Shown here: one piece after another, positions 1-8,008 of the stretch
Layout of the letters: each line of letters starts with the position of its first letter
Position numbering within the stretch: position 1 is the stretch's first letter
Assembly (NCBI GenBank): GCA_021325695.1
Contig: JAJTCR010000200.1
Coordinates: forward strand, 1 to 8,103
DNA length: 8,103 nucleotides
From: Steroidobacteraceae bacterium
GTDB taxonomy: Bacteria; Pseudomonadota; Gammaproteobacteria; Steroidobacterales; Steroidobacteraceae
Direction of reading: 5' to 3'
Notes under the pieces: generated by a model
The model's input: the letters and a program-made list of their open reading frames with translations, nothing else
Told to the model about the DNA's origin: nothing
Databases searched by the model: none
Made by a program: the position numbers and the translations under genes

Positions 1-639
1 GCTCCGGCGCTCGCCGCGCACGTGCAGGCGTGCCCCGGGTGCGCCGCGTACCGAACGGAGTTGCTGGAGCTCGACCAGCGCCTGGCTGCGGCACTGCAGG
101 TGCCGGTGCCGCGGACCGCATTGCAGCCCCGCGCACCGGTTGCGCTCGAGGTGCGCCGCGCACCGACCACGGCGCGATTTGCGCTCGCCGCGAGCCTCGG
201 CACGGTGGCCGTGCTCGTCGGTCTGCTGTGGGGTGGCTTCCCGCGGCGAACGCTCGCCGCGGACGTCGTCGCCCACATGGCGCACGAGCCGACAGCCTGG
301 TCGACGACCGCGCGGCTGCCGGCCGGAACGGTGTCACGCACGCTCGCGCGGCAGGACGTGGCGTTGCGGCCCGGGTCGGTCGACGTGACCTATGCCGCGA
401 CCTGCTGGTTCCGCAACCGGTTCGTGCCGCACCTCGTCGTCGCGACGGACGCCGGCCCTGTCACCGTCATGGTGCTTCCCCACGAGCGACTCACGACCCG
501 GACCGGGTTCGACGAACAGGGCTATCACGGCGTACTCGTGCCGACGGAACGCGGTGCCCTGGCCGTGCTCGCGCGGGGTGGCGACGAGGTCGACGTCGAG
601 GCCGCGGCGGCACGCGCGCTCGAGGCGCTGCAGTACTGA
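1..639 (+). CDS. DUF3379-like anti-sigma-type membrane protein (5' end outside window)
   Basis: Open from the first base with no stop, so the gene probably starts upstream. The GTG at position 22 is unlikely to be the start, because the residues around it form a zinc-finger motif typical of anti-sigma factors: His at codon 7, then CPGC at codons 11-14 (H-x3-C-x2-C). A cytoplasmic helical segment follows, then one hydrophobic transmembrane stretch (FALAASLGTVAVLVGLLWGG, about codons 60-79), then a roughly 130-residue outside domain. That domain carries features I recognise from DUF3379 proteins: a VVAHMAHEP segment after the membrane helix, VTYAATC, and HLVVATDAGPVTVMVLP. Family members usually lie beside an ECF sigma factor gene and are presumed to bind it at the inner membrane; here that gene would lie upstream, out of view. 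The sigma-binding role is inference. The next gene, hutU, starts 55 bp downstream and seems to have its own promoter. Confidence 0.75.
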   Translation, partial: APALAAHVQACPGCAAYRTELLELDQRLAAALQVPVPRTALQPRAPVALEVRRAPTTARFALAASLGTVAVLVGLLWGGFPRRTLAADVVAHMAHEPTAWSTTARLPAGTVSRTLARQDVALRPGSVDVTYAATCWFRNRFVPHLVVATDAGPVTVMVLPHERLTTRTGFDEQGYHGVLVPTERGALAVLARGGDEVDVEAAAARALEALQY

Positions 640-662
640 CGCAGCGCCGCAGGCGTGGACCG

Positions 663-677
663 CCGGTCGTCGACCGG
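663..677. promoter_or_regulatory. Perfect 7-1-7 palindrome upstream of hutU (candidate operator)
   Basis: The sequence CCGGTCG-T-CGACCGG is a perfect inverted repeat with 7-bp arms around one central base. It ends 5 bp before the probable -10 box of hutU, so its centre lies near -25 relative to the predicted transcription start, a usual place for a repressor site. No T-run follows, and a one-base loop is poor for RNA folding, so a terminator for the upstream gene is unlikely. It does not resemble the AT-rich HutC operator known from Pseudomonas. In GC-rich DNA a chance palindrome is possible. Confidence 0.4.
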
Positions 678-679
678 AG

Positions 680-688
680 TGATATAAC
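680..688 (+). promoter_or_regulatory. Extended -10 promoter of hutU, possibly leaderless
   Basis: TGATATAAC fits the extended -10 pattern TG-N-TATAAT with one mismatch (TATAAC at 683-688) and is a rare AT-rich patch in this GC-rich DNA. No good -35 hexamer lies 16-18 bp upstream, as is common for extended -10 promoters. Transcription would start about 6-8 nt after the box, at 694-696, which is the A of the hutU ATG (695) or its neighbour. The mRNA may therefore be leaderless or nearly so. The only Shine-Dalgarno-like string (GGAG, 676-679) is 15 nt from the ATG and upstream of the predicted start, so it is unlikely to serve. Confidence 0.5.
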
Positions 689-694
689 GCGCGC

Positions 695-2368
<1,674 letters not shown>

Positions 2369-2377
<9 letters not shown>

Positions 2378-2458
2378 TGTCCAGTGTCTAGTGGTCAGCA
2401 GGAACGCGGCTGCCCGCGGCCCTTCCGACTAACCGCTAGACACTAACCGCTAGTCACT
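2369..2458. repeat. CTAG-rich imperfect inverted repeat of 14-nt tandem units between hutU and hutI
   Basis: The left arm (2369-2398) and right arm (2429-2458) are 30 nt each and match in inverted orientation at 23 of 30 positions. Two of the mismatches would be G-U pairs in RNA. They flank a 30-nt GC-rich loop. Each arm is itself a tandem of 14-nt units: AGTGTCTAGT recurs at 2369 and 2383, and CTAACCGCTAG recurs at 2429 and 2443. The 90 bp contain four CTAG tetramers, a word I did not notice elsewhere in the window, and the arms are only about 50% GC. The element provides the stop codon of hutU and ends 6 nt before the hutI ATG. It has no coding capacity for a transposase and no clear target-site duplication. 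It could be a dispersed intergenic element of the REP or MITE kind, or an mRNA hairpin between the two cistrons. Confidence 0.8.
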
Positions 2459-2464
2459 TCCTTC

Positions 2465-3811
2465 ATGCTCACCCTCTGGCGCAACGCCTCGATCGCGACC
2501 TGTGACGAGGCGGGCCGCGTGTTCGAACGCGGCGCGATCGTCACCGACGACGCACGGATCGCGTGGGTCGGCGACGAACAGGACCTGCCCGCCGGCCTGC
2601 GCGCGGACCGCACGATCGAGCTCGCGCGCCGCTGGGTGACGCCGGGGCTCGTCGACTGTCACACGCACATCGTCTTCGCGGGTCAGCGGGCGGCCGAGTT
2701 CGCGCGGCGCACCGCCGGCACGAGCTATGCGGAGATCGCCCGCGAAGGGGGCGGCATCCTGAGCACGGTGCGTGCGACGCGCGGCGCGTCGGTCGAGGAA
2801 CTCGCGCGGCAAAGCGCGCCACGCGTGCGCTCGCTGCTGGCGGAAGGCGTGACGACGCTCGAGATCAAGTCGGGCTACGGGCTGGAGTACGAGGCCGAGC
2901 GGCGCATGCTGCTGGCCGCGCGCCTGCTCGAGTCCAGGCTGCCGGTGCGGGTCGTCACCTCCCTGCTCGCCGCCCACGCGGTGCCGCCGGAATACGCGGG
3001 TCGGCCCGACGACTACGTCGGCCTGCTGGTCGACAGCTGGCTGCCGCGGTTTGCCGAGGAGCGTGTCCCGACCCCCGATCCGGCGGAGCGAAATCGCAAG
3101 CTGGTCGACATGGTGGACGCCTACTGCGAGAGCATCGCGTTCAGCGCCCCACAGTGCGATCGGCTGTTCGCGGCCGCGACCGCCCACGGCTGGCCCGTGC
3201 GCCTGCACTCCGACCAGATCGCGAACATCGGCGGCAGCCGCGTGGCCGCGAAGCACCGTGCGCTCGCCTGCGACCACCTCGAGTACGCGACCGAAGGCGA
3301 CGCGATCGAACTCGCGCGCGCGGGCACGGTGGCCGTGCTGCTGCCGGTCGCCTACTACGTGCTGGCCGACCCGCGCCTCCCGCCGATCGAGCACCTGCGC
3401 GGGCACGGCGTGCCGATCGCCGTGGCGAGCGATGCCAATCCGGGCTCGGCGCCGGGCGCCTCGCTGCTCGTCGCGATGAACATGGCGCGACGCCTGTTCC
3501 ACCTGAGCAGCGACGAGGTATTGCACGGCGTGACGCGTCACGCCGCGCGCGCACTCGGCCTGCAGGCCCGCTGCGGCACGCTGGCGCCGGAGCTCGATGC
3601 GGACTTCGCGGTCTGGTCAATCGAGTCGCTCGACGAACTCGGCTACTGGGTCGGCTTCAATCGTCGGGTCGATCGAGTCGCTCGACGAACGCGGCTACTG
3701 GGTCGGCTTCAATCCCTGCAGCATGGTCGTGCGCGGCGGCGAGATCGTGCTCGAGCGCGACGTGTGAGACGGCCCCCAAGGTCGACGCCGCCGGCGCTCG
3801 GTCACCGGTGA
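2465..3811 (+). CDS. hutI: Imidazolonepropionase with 3' frameshift from a tandem duplication
   Basis: Hydrolyses 4-imidazolone-5-propionate to N-formimino-L-glutamate, the third step of histidine breakdown, as a metal-dependent amidohydrolase of the cytoplasm. Metal and catalytic residues are present with family spacing: His66 and His68 (DCHTH), His248 (RLHSDQ), His271 (CDHLEY) and Asp323 (ASDANPGS). Also clear are SYAEIAREGGGILSTVRATR and VTTLEIKSGYGL. The ATG at 2465 fits the family N-terminus (LTLWRNASIAT) but has no Shine-Dalgarno; the intergenic repeat ends 6 nt before it. As read, the frame gives 448 residues, but after Asn399 it turns into 49 Arg-rich residues because of a 52-bp tandem duplication (3611-3713). 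The native end, ...GFNPCSMVVRGGEIVLERDV with TGA at 3765-3767, continues in the shifted frame; without the duplication the protein would have 416 residues, a normal length. All active-site residues are upstream, so activity may or may not survive. Confidence 0.93.
   Translation: MLTLWRNASIATCDEAGRVFERGAIVTDDARIAWVGDEQDLPAGLRADRTIELARRWVTPGLVDCHTHIVFAGQRAAEFARRTAGTSYAEIAREGGGILSTVRATRGASVEELARQSAPRVRSLLAEGVTTLEIKSGYGLEYEAERRMLLAARLLESRLPVRVVTSLLAAHAVPPEYAGRPDDYVGLLVDSWLPRFAEERVPTPDPAERNRKLVDMVDAYCESIAFSAPQCDRLFAAATAHGWPVRLHSDQIANIGGSRVAAKHRALACDHLEYATEGDAIELARAGTVAVLLPVAYYVLADPRLPPIEHLRGHGVPIAVASDANPGSAPGASLLVAMNMARRLFHLSSDEVLHGVTRHAARALGLQARCGTLAPELDADFAVWSIESLDELGYWVGFNRRVDRVARRTRLLGRLQSLQHGRARRRDRARARRVRRPPRSTPPALGHR
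3611..3713 (+). repeat. 52-bp-period tandem duplication inside hutI 3' end
   Basis: Positions 3611-3661 and 3663-3713 are 51-bp copies with a 52-bp period, differing at three places (3614/3666 T to G, 3619/3671 A to G, 3639/3691 T to G). Copy 1 reads VWSIESLDELGYWVGFN in the hutI frame. Copy 2 reads the same protein segment (IESLDERGYWVGFN) in the next frame and leads into the native C-terminus PCSMVV. Since 52 is not a multiple of three, the duplication shifts the frame. Both copies contain the small inverted repeat TCGAG-TCG-CTCGA, which could favour slippage. Either a real mutation or an assembly join of imperfectly overlapping reads could produce this. Confidence 0.92.
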
Positions 3812-3832
3812 ACGTCCGACACGGTGCCCCAT

Positions 3833-3846
3833 TCCGGCGCGCCGGA
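3833..3846. promoter_or_regulatory. 14-bp perfect palindrome upstream of the thioredoxin lipoprotein gene
   Basis: TCCGGCGCGCCGGA is a perfect 14-bp palindrome with no spacer, 41 bp before the ATG at 3888 and 2 bp before a weak -10-like TATCCT. A second palindrome, TCACCGGTGA, lies at 3802-3811. In an intergenic gap of about 120 bp these could be operator sites, but GC-only palindromes arise easily by chance here. Confidence 0.25.
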
Positions 3847-3848
3847 GG

Positions 3849-3854
3849 TATCCT
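3849..3854 (+). promoter_or_regulatory. Possible -10 box for the thioredoxin lipoprotein gene
   Basis: TATCCT matches four of six positions of the -10 consensus and would give a leader of about 27 nt before the ATG at 3888. No convincing -35 hexamer is seen 16-18 bp upstream. The GGAGG at 3844-3848 is 39 nt from the start codon and too far away to be its ribosome-binding site. Confidence 0.25.
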
Positions 3855-3887
3855 GCCCGTCCGCGCACGCCACGCCCGCATGCACCC

Positions 3888-5534
3888 ATGAAACCGACTC
3901 CTTTCCTGCTCCACGCCGCCGCCGCCCTCGCGTTGCTCGCCTCCGGGTGCGACCGTCGCGACAAGGAAGAACCGCCGCCGACTCCGGAACCGCAATCGAC
4001 CACGGCGACCGACGCGGCCTCCGGACACCTGCCGGCGGGCATCGCCTGGCTCGAGGGCGACGTCGACGCCGCATTCGCCGCGGCGAAGTCGACGGACAAG
4101 CCGGTGTTCCTCTACTGGGGCGCGGAGTGGTGCCCGCCCTGCGCACAGATCAAGTCGACGATCTTCAACAAGCGCGAATTCCAGGAGCGTTCGCGGTTGT
4201 TCGTCCCGGTGTACCTCGACGGCGACACGCCGCGTGCGCAGAAACACGGCGAGCGCTTCGGCGTCGTGGGTTATCCGACCATGATCCTGTTCCGGCCCGA
4301 CGGCACCGAGATCACGCGGCTTCCCGGCGGTGTCGACGTGGCGCGCTACGCGACGATCCTCGACGTCGCGCTGCAGGACGCACGTCCGGTCAAGGACATC
4401 GTGGCCACGGCGCGGGCGGGCGGCCTCGTGCCGGCCAACGACTGGCGGCTGCTCGCCTACTATTCCTGGGGCACCGACGTCGACGGCCGGGCACTGCCGC
4501 AGGAGCAGCGCCTGCCCGCGTTCCGGACACTCGCGGCACGCTGCCCGCCCGAATTGCCCGGCGAATGCGGCCGGCTGTTCTTCGAATACCTGCACGAGGC
4601 CGCTGCCGCGACGGCCGACGACGAGCCCGCGTTCGACGGTCTCGAGCGTGCCGACGCGCGCCGCCGGCTGCTCGCGATGCTGCCGCTCGCCGGCGTGCAG
4701 GCGACCAACGTCGACAACCTGCTGTACGGCGCGAAGGATACGATCCCGCTGCTTTCCGACCCAGGGTCGGCGGAGCGACGCGAACTCACGCGCGCGTGGG
4801 GAGCGGCGCTCGACCAGATCGCCGCGCCCGCGACCGCGAGCAAGCTCTCGGCGCCGGAGCAGTTGTTGCTGCTGCGCGCACGCGTGATGCTCGCCCGGCT
4901 CGATGCCGGCGACGCGGCGCCGTTGCCGCCCGCGCTGCTCGACCAGGCGCGCCAGGCGGTCGCGTCCGTCGACGCAAGCACGACCGACGCCTACGCGCGC
5001 CAGGCCGCGATCAATGCGGCGGCCAACCTGTACTGGGAGGCCGGGCTGTCCGACGAGGCCAACGCGCTGCTCACGGCCGAGCTCGAGAGGTCCAAGTCGC
5101 CGTACTACTTCATGCTCGATCTCGCGGAACTCGCGGCGAAGGCCGGACGCAAGCAGGAAGCGGTGCAGTGGCTCGCACGCGCGTACCAGGGCGCCCAGGG
5201 ACCCGCGACGCGCTTCCAGTGGGGCTACAACTACCTGGTCGGCATGCTCGAGATGACGCCCGAGGACACGGCGGGCATCGAGCGTGCCGGTCTCGCGGTC
5301 CTCGGCGAACTCGACGACGCCCCGGACGCGTTCTACCAGCGCACGCGCATGCGTCTCGAGCAGCTCGATTCGCGGCTGCTCGAATGGGGCAGCTCCGGCG
5401 AGGCCGCGAAAGTCGTCGCTACTCTGCGCACCCGCACGCAGCAGATCTGCGTCAAGCTGCCGGCCGACGATCCCGGCCGACGCAATTGCGAGCGTTTCCT
5501 CAATCCCGACGCGAAAGCCACTCGGGCCGCGTGA
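3888..5534 (+). CDS. Thioredoxin-domain lipoprotein with long helical C-terminal region
   Basis: Encodes 548 residues. The N-terminus is a lipoprotein signal (KPTPFLL, hydrophobic run, LLASGC) with the lipid-bearing Cys at 21 and Asp at +2; in enterobacteria Asp at +2 retains lipoproteins in the inner membrane, so a periplasm-facing inner-membrane anchor is likely. A Pro/Thr-rich linker to about residue 45 is followed by a thioredoxin-fold domain (about 50-160) with WGAEWCPPC (Cys82 and Cys85) and the cis-proline motif GYPT (Pro130). The rest (about 165-548) is Ala/Leu-rich and helical, resembling TPR-type repeats near EALLTAELERS-like and RKQEAVQWLARAY segments; it may bind partners. Further Cys pairs at 219/227 and 521/534 could form structural disulfides. 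A role in periplasmic thiol-disulfide exchange is inference from the CxxC domain; no substrate is evident. The start lacks a clear Shine-Dalgarno. The 3' end overlaps the convergent GNAT gene by 35 bp. Confidence 0.9.
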   Translation: MKPTPFLLHAAAALALLASGCDRRDKEEPPPTPEPQSTTATDAASGHLPAGIAWLEGDVDAAFAAAKSTDKPVFLYWGAEWCPPCAQIKSTIFNKREFQERSRLFVPVYLDGDTPRAQKHGERFGVVGYPTMILFRPDGTEITRLPGGVDVARYATILDVALQDARPVKDIVATARAGGLVPANDWRLLAYYSWGTDVDGRALPQEQRLPAFRTLAARCPPELPGECGRLFFEYLHEAAAATADDEPAFDGLERADARRRLLAMLPLAGVQATNVDNLLYGAKDTIPLLSDPGSAERRELTRAWGAALDQIAAPATASKLSAPEQLLLLRARVMLARLDAGDAAPLPPALLDQARQAVASVDASTTDAYARQAAINAAANLYWEAGLSDEANALLTAELERSKSPYYFMLDLAELAAKAGRKQEAVQWLARAYQGAQGPATRFQWGYNYLVGMLEMTPEDTAGIERAGLAVLGELDDAPDAFYQRTRMRLEQLDSRLLEWGSSGEAAKVVATLRTRTQQICVKLPADDPGRRNCERFLNPDAKATRAA

Positions 5535-6066
5535 GCGCGTACTTGACGGCCGCACGCTCGTCGGGGCTGCGGCCCCCGATCACGTCCTGCGGGTACTCGA
5601 AGCGGCCACCGAACTTGAGCCCGCACTTCTGCATCACGCGCTGCGAGGCAAGGTTGCGCTCGAGCGTGCGCGCGGAGAGCCGCTCGGCGCGGATCGTCTC
5701 GAACGCGTGCCGCACCAGGGCAAGGCTGCCCTCGGTCGCATAACCCTGTCCCCAGGCGCTGCGACACAGGCGGTAACCGAGCTCGAGGTAGTCGGGCTCG
5801 ATGCGATCGTCGCGCAGGTGGAACCAGCCGATGAAATCGCCGGTGTCGCGCAACTCGGCGGCGAAGTACCCGAGGCCCGGCTGCCTCGCGTAGATCTCGA
5901 ACCAGCGCGGCAGGTAGATCTCGACGTAGCTCGCCCGCGGCGTGGCGACGCCGAACGTGATGTAGCGCATCACTTCGGGGTCGGAGTCGAGCTCGACCAG
6001 GCGGTCCACGTCGTCCATCTGGAACTGGCGCAGCCGCAGGTGCCCGGTCTCCAATAAGATGTGCAC
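5500..6066 (-). CDS. GNAT-family N-acetyltransferase (RimJ/RimL-like)
   Basis: Encodes 188 residues, typical of the RimJ/RimL-type acetyltransferases that transfer acetyl from acetyl-CoA to an amino group of a protein terminus or small molecule. Visible features are the opening TGHLRLRQFQMDDVDRLVEL (motif common to this group), GDFIGWFHLR (central strand), LELGYRLCRSAWGQGYATEG with the acetyl-CoA pyrophosphate loop (WGQGYA, residues 105-110), and ERNLASQRVMQKCGLKFGGR (motif B, typical SxRVMxKxGL). I chose the GTG at 6066 because AAGGGG lies 6 nt upstream on this strand and the protein then begins right before the family's first strand. The minus frame stays open far upstream, but that part is antisense to the aldolase gene. 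The acetyl acceptor cannot be told. The gene is divergent from the aldolase gene (24 bp between starts) and overlaps the thioredoxin gene at its 3' end. Confidence 0.9.
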   Translation of the reverse strand: MHILLETGHLRLRQFQMDDVDRLVELDSDPEVMRYITFGVATPRASYVEIYLPRWFEIYARQPGLGYFAAELRDTGDFIGWFHLRDDRIEPDYLELGYRLCRSAWGQGYATEGSLALVRHAFETIRAERLSARTLERNLASQRVMQKCGLKFGGRFEYPQDVIGGRSPDERAAVKYALTRPEWLSRRD

Positions 6067-6090
6067 GTCCCACCCCTTCGTGACCGCGCG

Positions 6091-7128
6091 ATGACCGAGA
6101 CAGTCTACGATTTCCGCAGCGACAACGTCGGGGGCATCGCGCCCGAGCTGCTCGAGGCGATCACCGCGGCCAACGTCGGCACGGCGTCGCCGTACGGCGA
6201 CGACGACTTCACGCGCGGCATGACGGCGCGCTTCCGGCGGACGTTCGAGCATGACCGCCTGTCGGTGTTTCCGGTCGCGACCGGCACGGGTGCGAACGCC
6301 GTGGCGCTCGCCGGGCTGGCGAACGCGTTCGGCGCCATCTACTGCCATGCGACGTCGCACATCAACGTCTACGAATGTGGTGCACCCGAGCATTTCACCG
6401 GCGCGAAGCTCGTGGCGCTGCAGGGCGCCGATTACAAGCTGCATCCGGAACCGCTCGCGGCTGCGCTCGGATTGGCCGGCCGCGGCAATCCGACGCGCGT
6501 GCAGCCGTTCGCGCTCAACGTCACGCAGCCGACGGATTTCGGCACGCTCTACACCGTCGAGGAAGTGCGGGCGCTCTGCGACGTTGCGCACCGCCACGGC
6601 CTGCTGGTCCACCTCGACGGCGCGCGGTTCGCCAATGCGCTCGCGGCACTCGATTGCACGCCCGCGGACATGACCTGGCGCGCCGGAGTCGACGTCGTGT
6701 CGTTCGGCGCCACCAAGAACGGCGCGATGAATGCCGAAGCCGTCGTCGTGTTCGACGAGGCGGCTGCCGCGCGGCTGCCCTTCCTGATGAAGCGTGGCGG
6801 ACAGGTCCTGTCCAAGGCGCGATACGTCTCTGCCCAGCTCGACCGCTATCTCGCCGACGATCGCTGGCTCGAACGCGCCAGGGCCGCCAACGCGAATGCA
6901 CGGCGCCTGGCCGAGCGTCTGACCGCGATCGACGGCGTCACGCTCGCAGGTCCGGTGCAGGTGAACATGCTGTTCACGCGCATGCCTTCGGCCGCGGTGG
7001 CTGCGCTCGACCGCGGGCCGTTCCACTATTACAAGCTCGGGCACGAGCAACGATTCGTCTGCCGGCACGACCAGGAGACGGCCGGCATGGACGCACTCGT
7101 CGCCGCGGTCGCGGGCACGCTCGCGTGA
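6091..7128 (+). CDS. ltaE: Low-specificity L-threonine aldolase (PLP enzyme)
   Basis: Encodes 345 residues, the usual size for Pseudomonas-type low-specificity L-threonine aldolase, which cleaves threonine or allo-threonine to glycine and acetaldehyde using pyridoxal phosphate (fold type I, cytoplasm). Landmarks are YDFRSDNVGGIAPELLEAI at the N-terminus, ASPYGDDDFT, VFPVATGTGANAVAL (phosphate-binding region), SHINVYECGAPEHFTGAKL, LLVHLDGARFANAL (Asp that binds the pyridine nitrogen) and VVSFGATKNGAMNAEAV with the Schiff-base Lys209. It is of the TKNG type, unlike E. coli LtaE, so the symbol denotes function. I chose ATG 6091 because the family starts just before the FRSDN motif; a GTG at 6061 in frame would add ten unlikely residues and overlap the GNAT start. 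There is no clear Shine-Dalgarno; TAAGAT at 6055-6060 is a possible weak -10. The stop overlaps the next start. Confidence 0.95.
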   Translation: MTETVYDFRSDNVGGIAPELLEAITAANVGTASPYGDDDFTRGMTARFRRTFEHDRLSVFPVATGTGANAVALAGLANAFGAIYCHATSHINVYECGAPEHFTGAKLVALQGADYKLHPEPLAAALGLAGRGNPTRVQPFALNVTQPTDFGTLYTVEEVRALCDVAHRHGLLVHLDGARFANALAALDCTPADMTWRAGVDVVSFGATKNGAMNAEAVVVFDEAAAARLPFLMKRGGQVLSKARYVSAQLDRYLADDRWLERARAANANARRLAERLTAIDGVTLAGPVQVNMLFTRMPSAAVAALDRGPFHYYKLGHEQRFVCRHDQETAGMDALVAAVAGTLA

Positions 7129-7985
7129 ACGCCGCGTCGGACGCGGTTCGCACCACCCGGCTGGCATTCGTGCTCGCACTGCTCACGGCCGGCGTCCCCT
7201 CGCCGGTCTCGGGCGAATCGCTCGAAGCGATCCCGCTGCAGCATCGCCTCGCCGAAGAACTCGTCCCGATCCTGGAACCGCTGTTGCCACCCGGCGCAGC
7301 GCTCACCGGCACGGGCGACGTCCTGCTGGTGCGCGCCGACGCGGCAACGCTGCAGCAGGTGCGTGCGGCGCTCGCGACGCTCGATCGGCCGCCCCGGCAA
7401 TTGTTGATCACGGTCGGGCAGTCGACCGGGCGCAGCGCGCGCGAGGCGAGCGCACGCGGTTCCGCGACGGTCGGTTCCGGGGACGTGCAAGTCGGCGTGA
7501 ACCGGCCGCCCGCGGCGGACTCCGGCGCGCAGGTCGAGGTGCAGGACCGCCAGCATCGCGCCGACATCGGCAGCGTTTCGAGCGTCCGCGCGCTCGAGGG
7601 TCACGAGACCTACGTGGCCCTGGGTGAATCGCGACCATTCACGTCGGCATCGACGGCCGGTGGCGGGCGCGACGGCCCGGTGTACGGCCAGACGACCCAG
7701 CACCGCGAAGTGCAGACCGGCTTTCTTGCGACCCCGCGCGTCAGCGGCGACCGGGTCACGCTCGAAATTTCGCCGACCCAGCAGCAGCTCGGCAGCGGAC
7801 CGCGCCCCGCCGCTGTCGCAACGCAAACCTTGACGACCATGGTGACCGGCCGGCTCGGCGAATGGATCGAACTCGGCGGCGTCGAAGGCACTCGCCAGGG
7901 CGGCACCACCGGCCTCGGCACGTGGGGCACGCGCGCGGAATTGACGCAGTACGCCGCATGGGTCAAGGTGGAGGAACTCCGATAA
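7125..7985 (+). CDS. Exported secretin N-domain-like protein without a pore domain
   Basis: Encodes 286 residues starting with GTG 7125; GTGA overlaps the aldolase stop, which suggests translational coupling. The first 30 residues form a Sec-type signal peptide (basic VRTTR, hydrophobic LAFVLALLTAG, then SPVSG before ES). Residues about 31-95 (LEAIPLQHRLAEELVPILEP to LDRPPRQLLITV) match the short secretin N-domain (NolW-like) seen in type II and III secretion and pilus secretins: an interface residue pattern plus a VLLVRADAATLQQVRAALATLD helix. The rest is a beta-rich Gly/Thr/Gln-rich segment with GHETYVALGESRPF, GFLATPRVSGDRVTLEI and LGEWIELGG, which recall secretin-core strands, yet the gate and transmembrane barrel of a true secretin are missing and the protein is far shorter. 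It may be a periplasmic or outer-membrane-associated accessory protein. I know of no assigned function. Confidence 0.85.
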   Translation: MNAASDAVRTTRLAFVLALLTAGVPSPVSGESLEAIPLQHRLAEELVPILEPLLPPGAALTGTGDVLLVRADAATLQQVRAALATLDRPPRQLLITVGQSTGRSAREASARGSATVGSGDVQVGVNRPPAADSGAQVEVQDRQHRADIGSVSSVRALEGHETYVALGESRPFTSASTAGGGRDGPVYGQTTQHREVQTGFLATPRVSGDRVTLEISPTQQQLGSGPRPAAVATQTLTTMVTGRLGEWIELGGVEGTRQGGTTGLGTWGTRAELTQYAAWVKVEELR

Positions 7986-8008
7986 GAGCGCCGGCAGGTA
8001 CACGCGGC

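Noticed and set aside
22..639. GTG at 22 as the true start of the first gene
   Set aside because: The frame is open to base 1, and the His at codon 7 needed for the H-x3-C-x2-C zinc motif lies upstream of this GTG.
3657..5555. 632-codon open frame on the minus strand and a 639-codon plus frame (3824-5743) over the thioredoxin gene
   Set aside because: Both are low-complexity, Arg-rich shadows of a gene with signal peptide, CPPC and cis-Pro motifs in its own frame.
6061..6090. GTG at 6061 as the start of the aldolase
   Set aside because: It would add ten residues absent from the family N-terminus and overlap the divergent GNAT start; ATG 6091 gives the usual start.
6067..7179. N-terminal extension of the GNAT gene to 7179 on the minus strand
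   Set aside because: The extension is antisense to the aldolase gene and lacks any domain; the GNAT fold begins right after the GTG at 6066, which has an AAGGGG Shine-Dalgarno.
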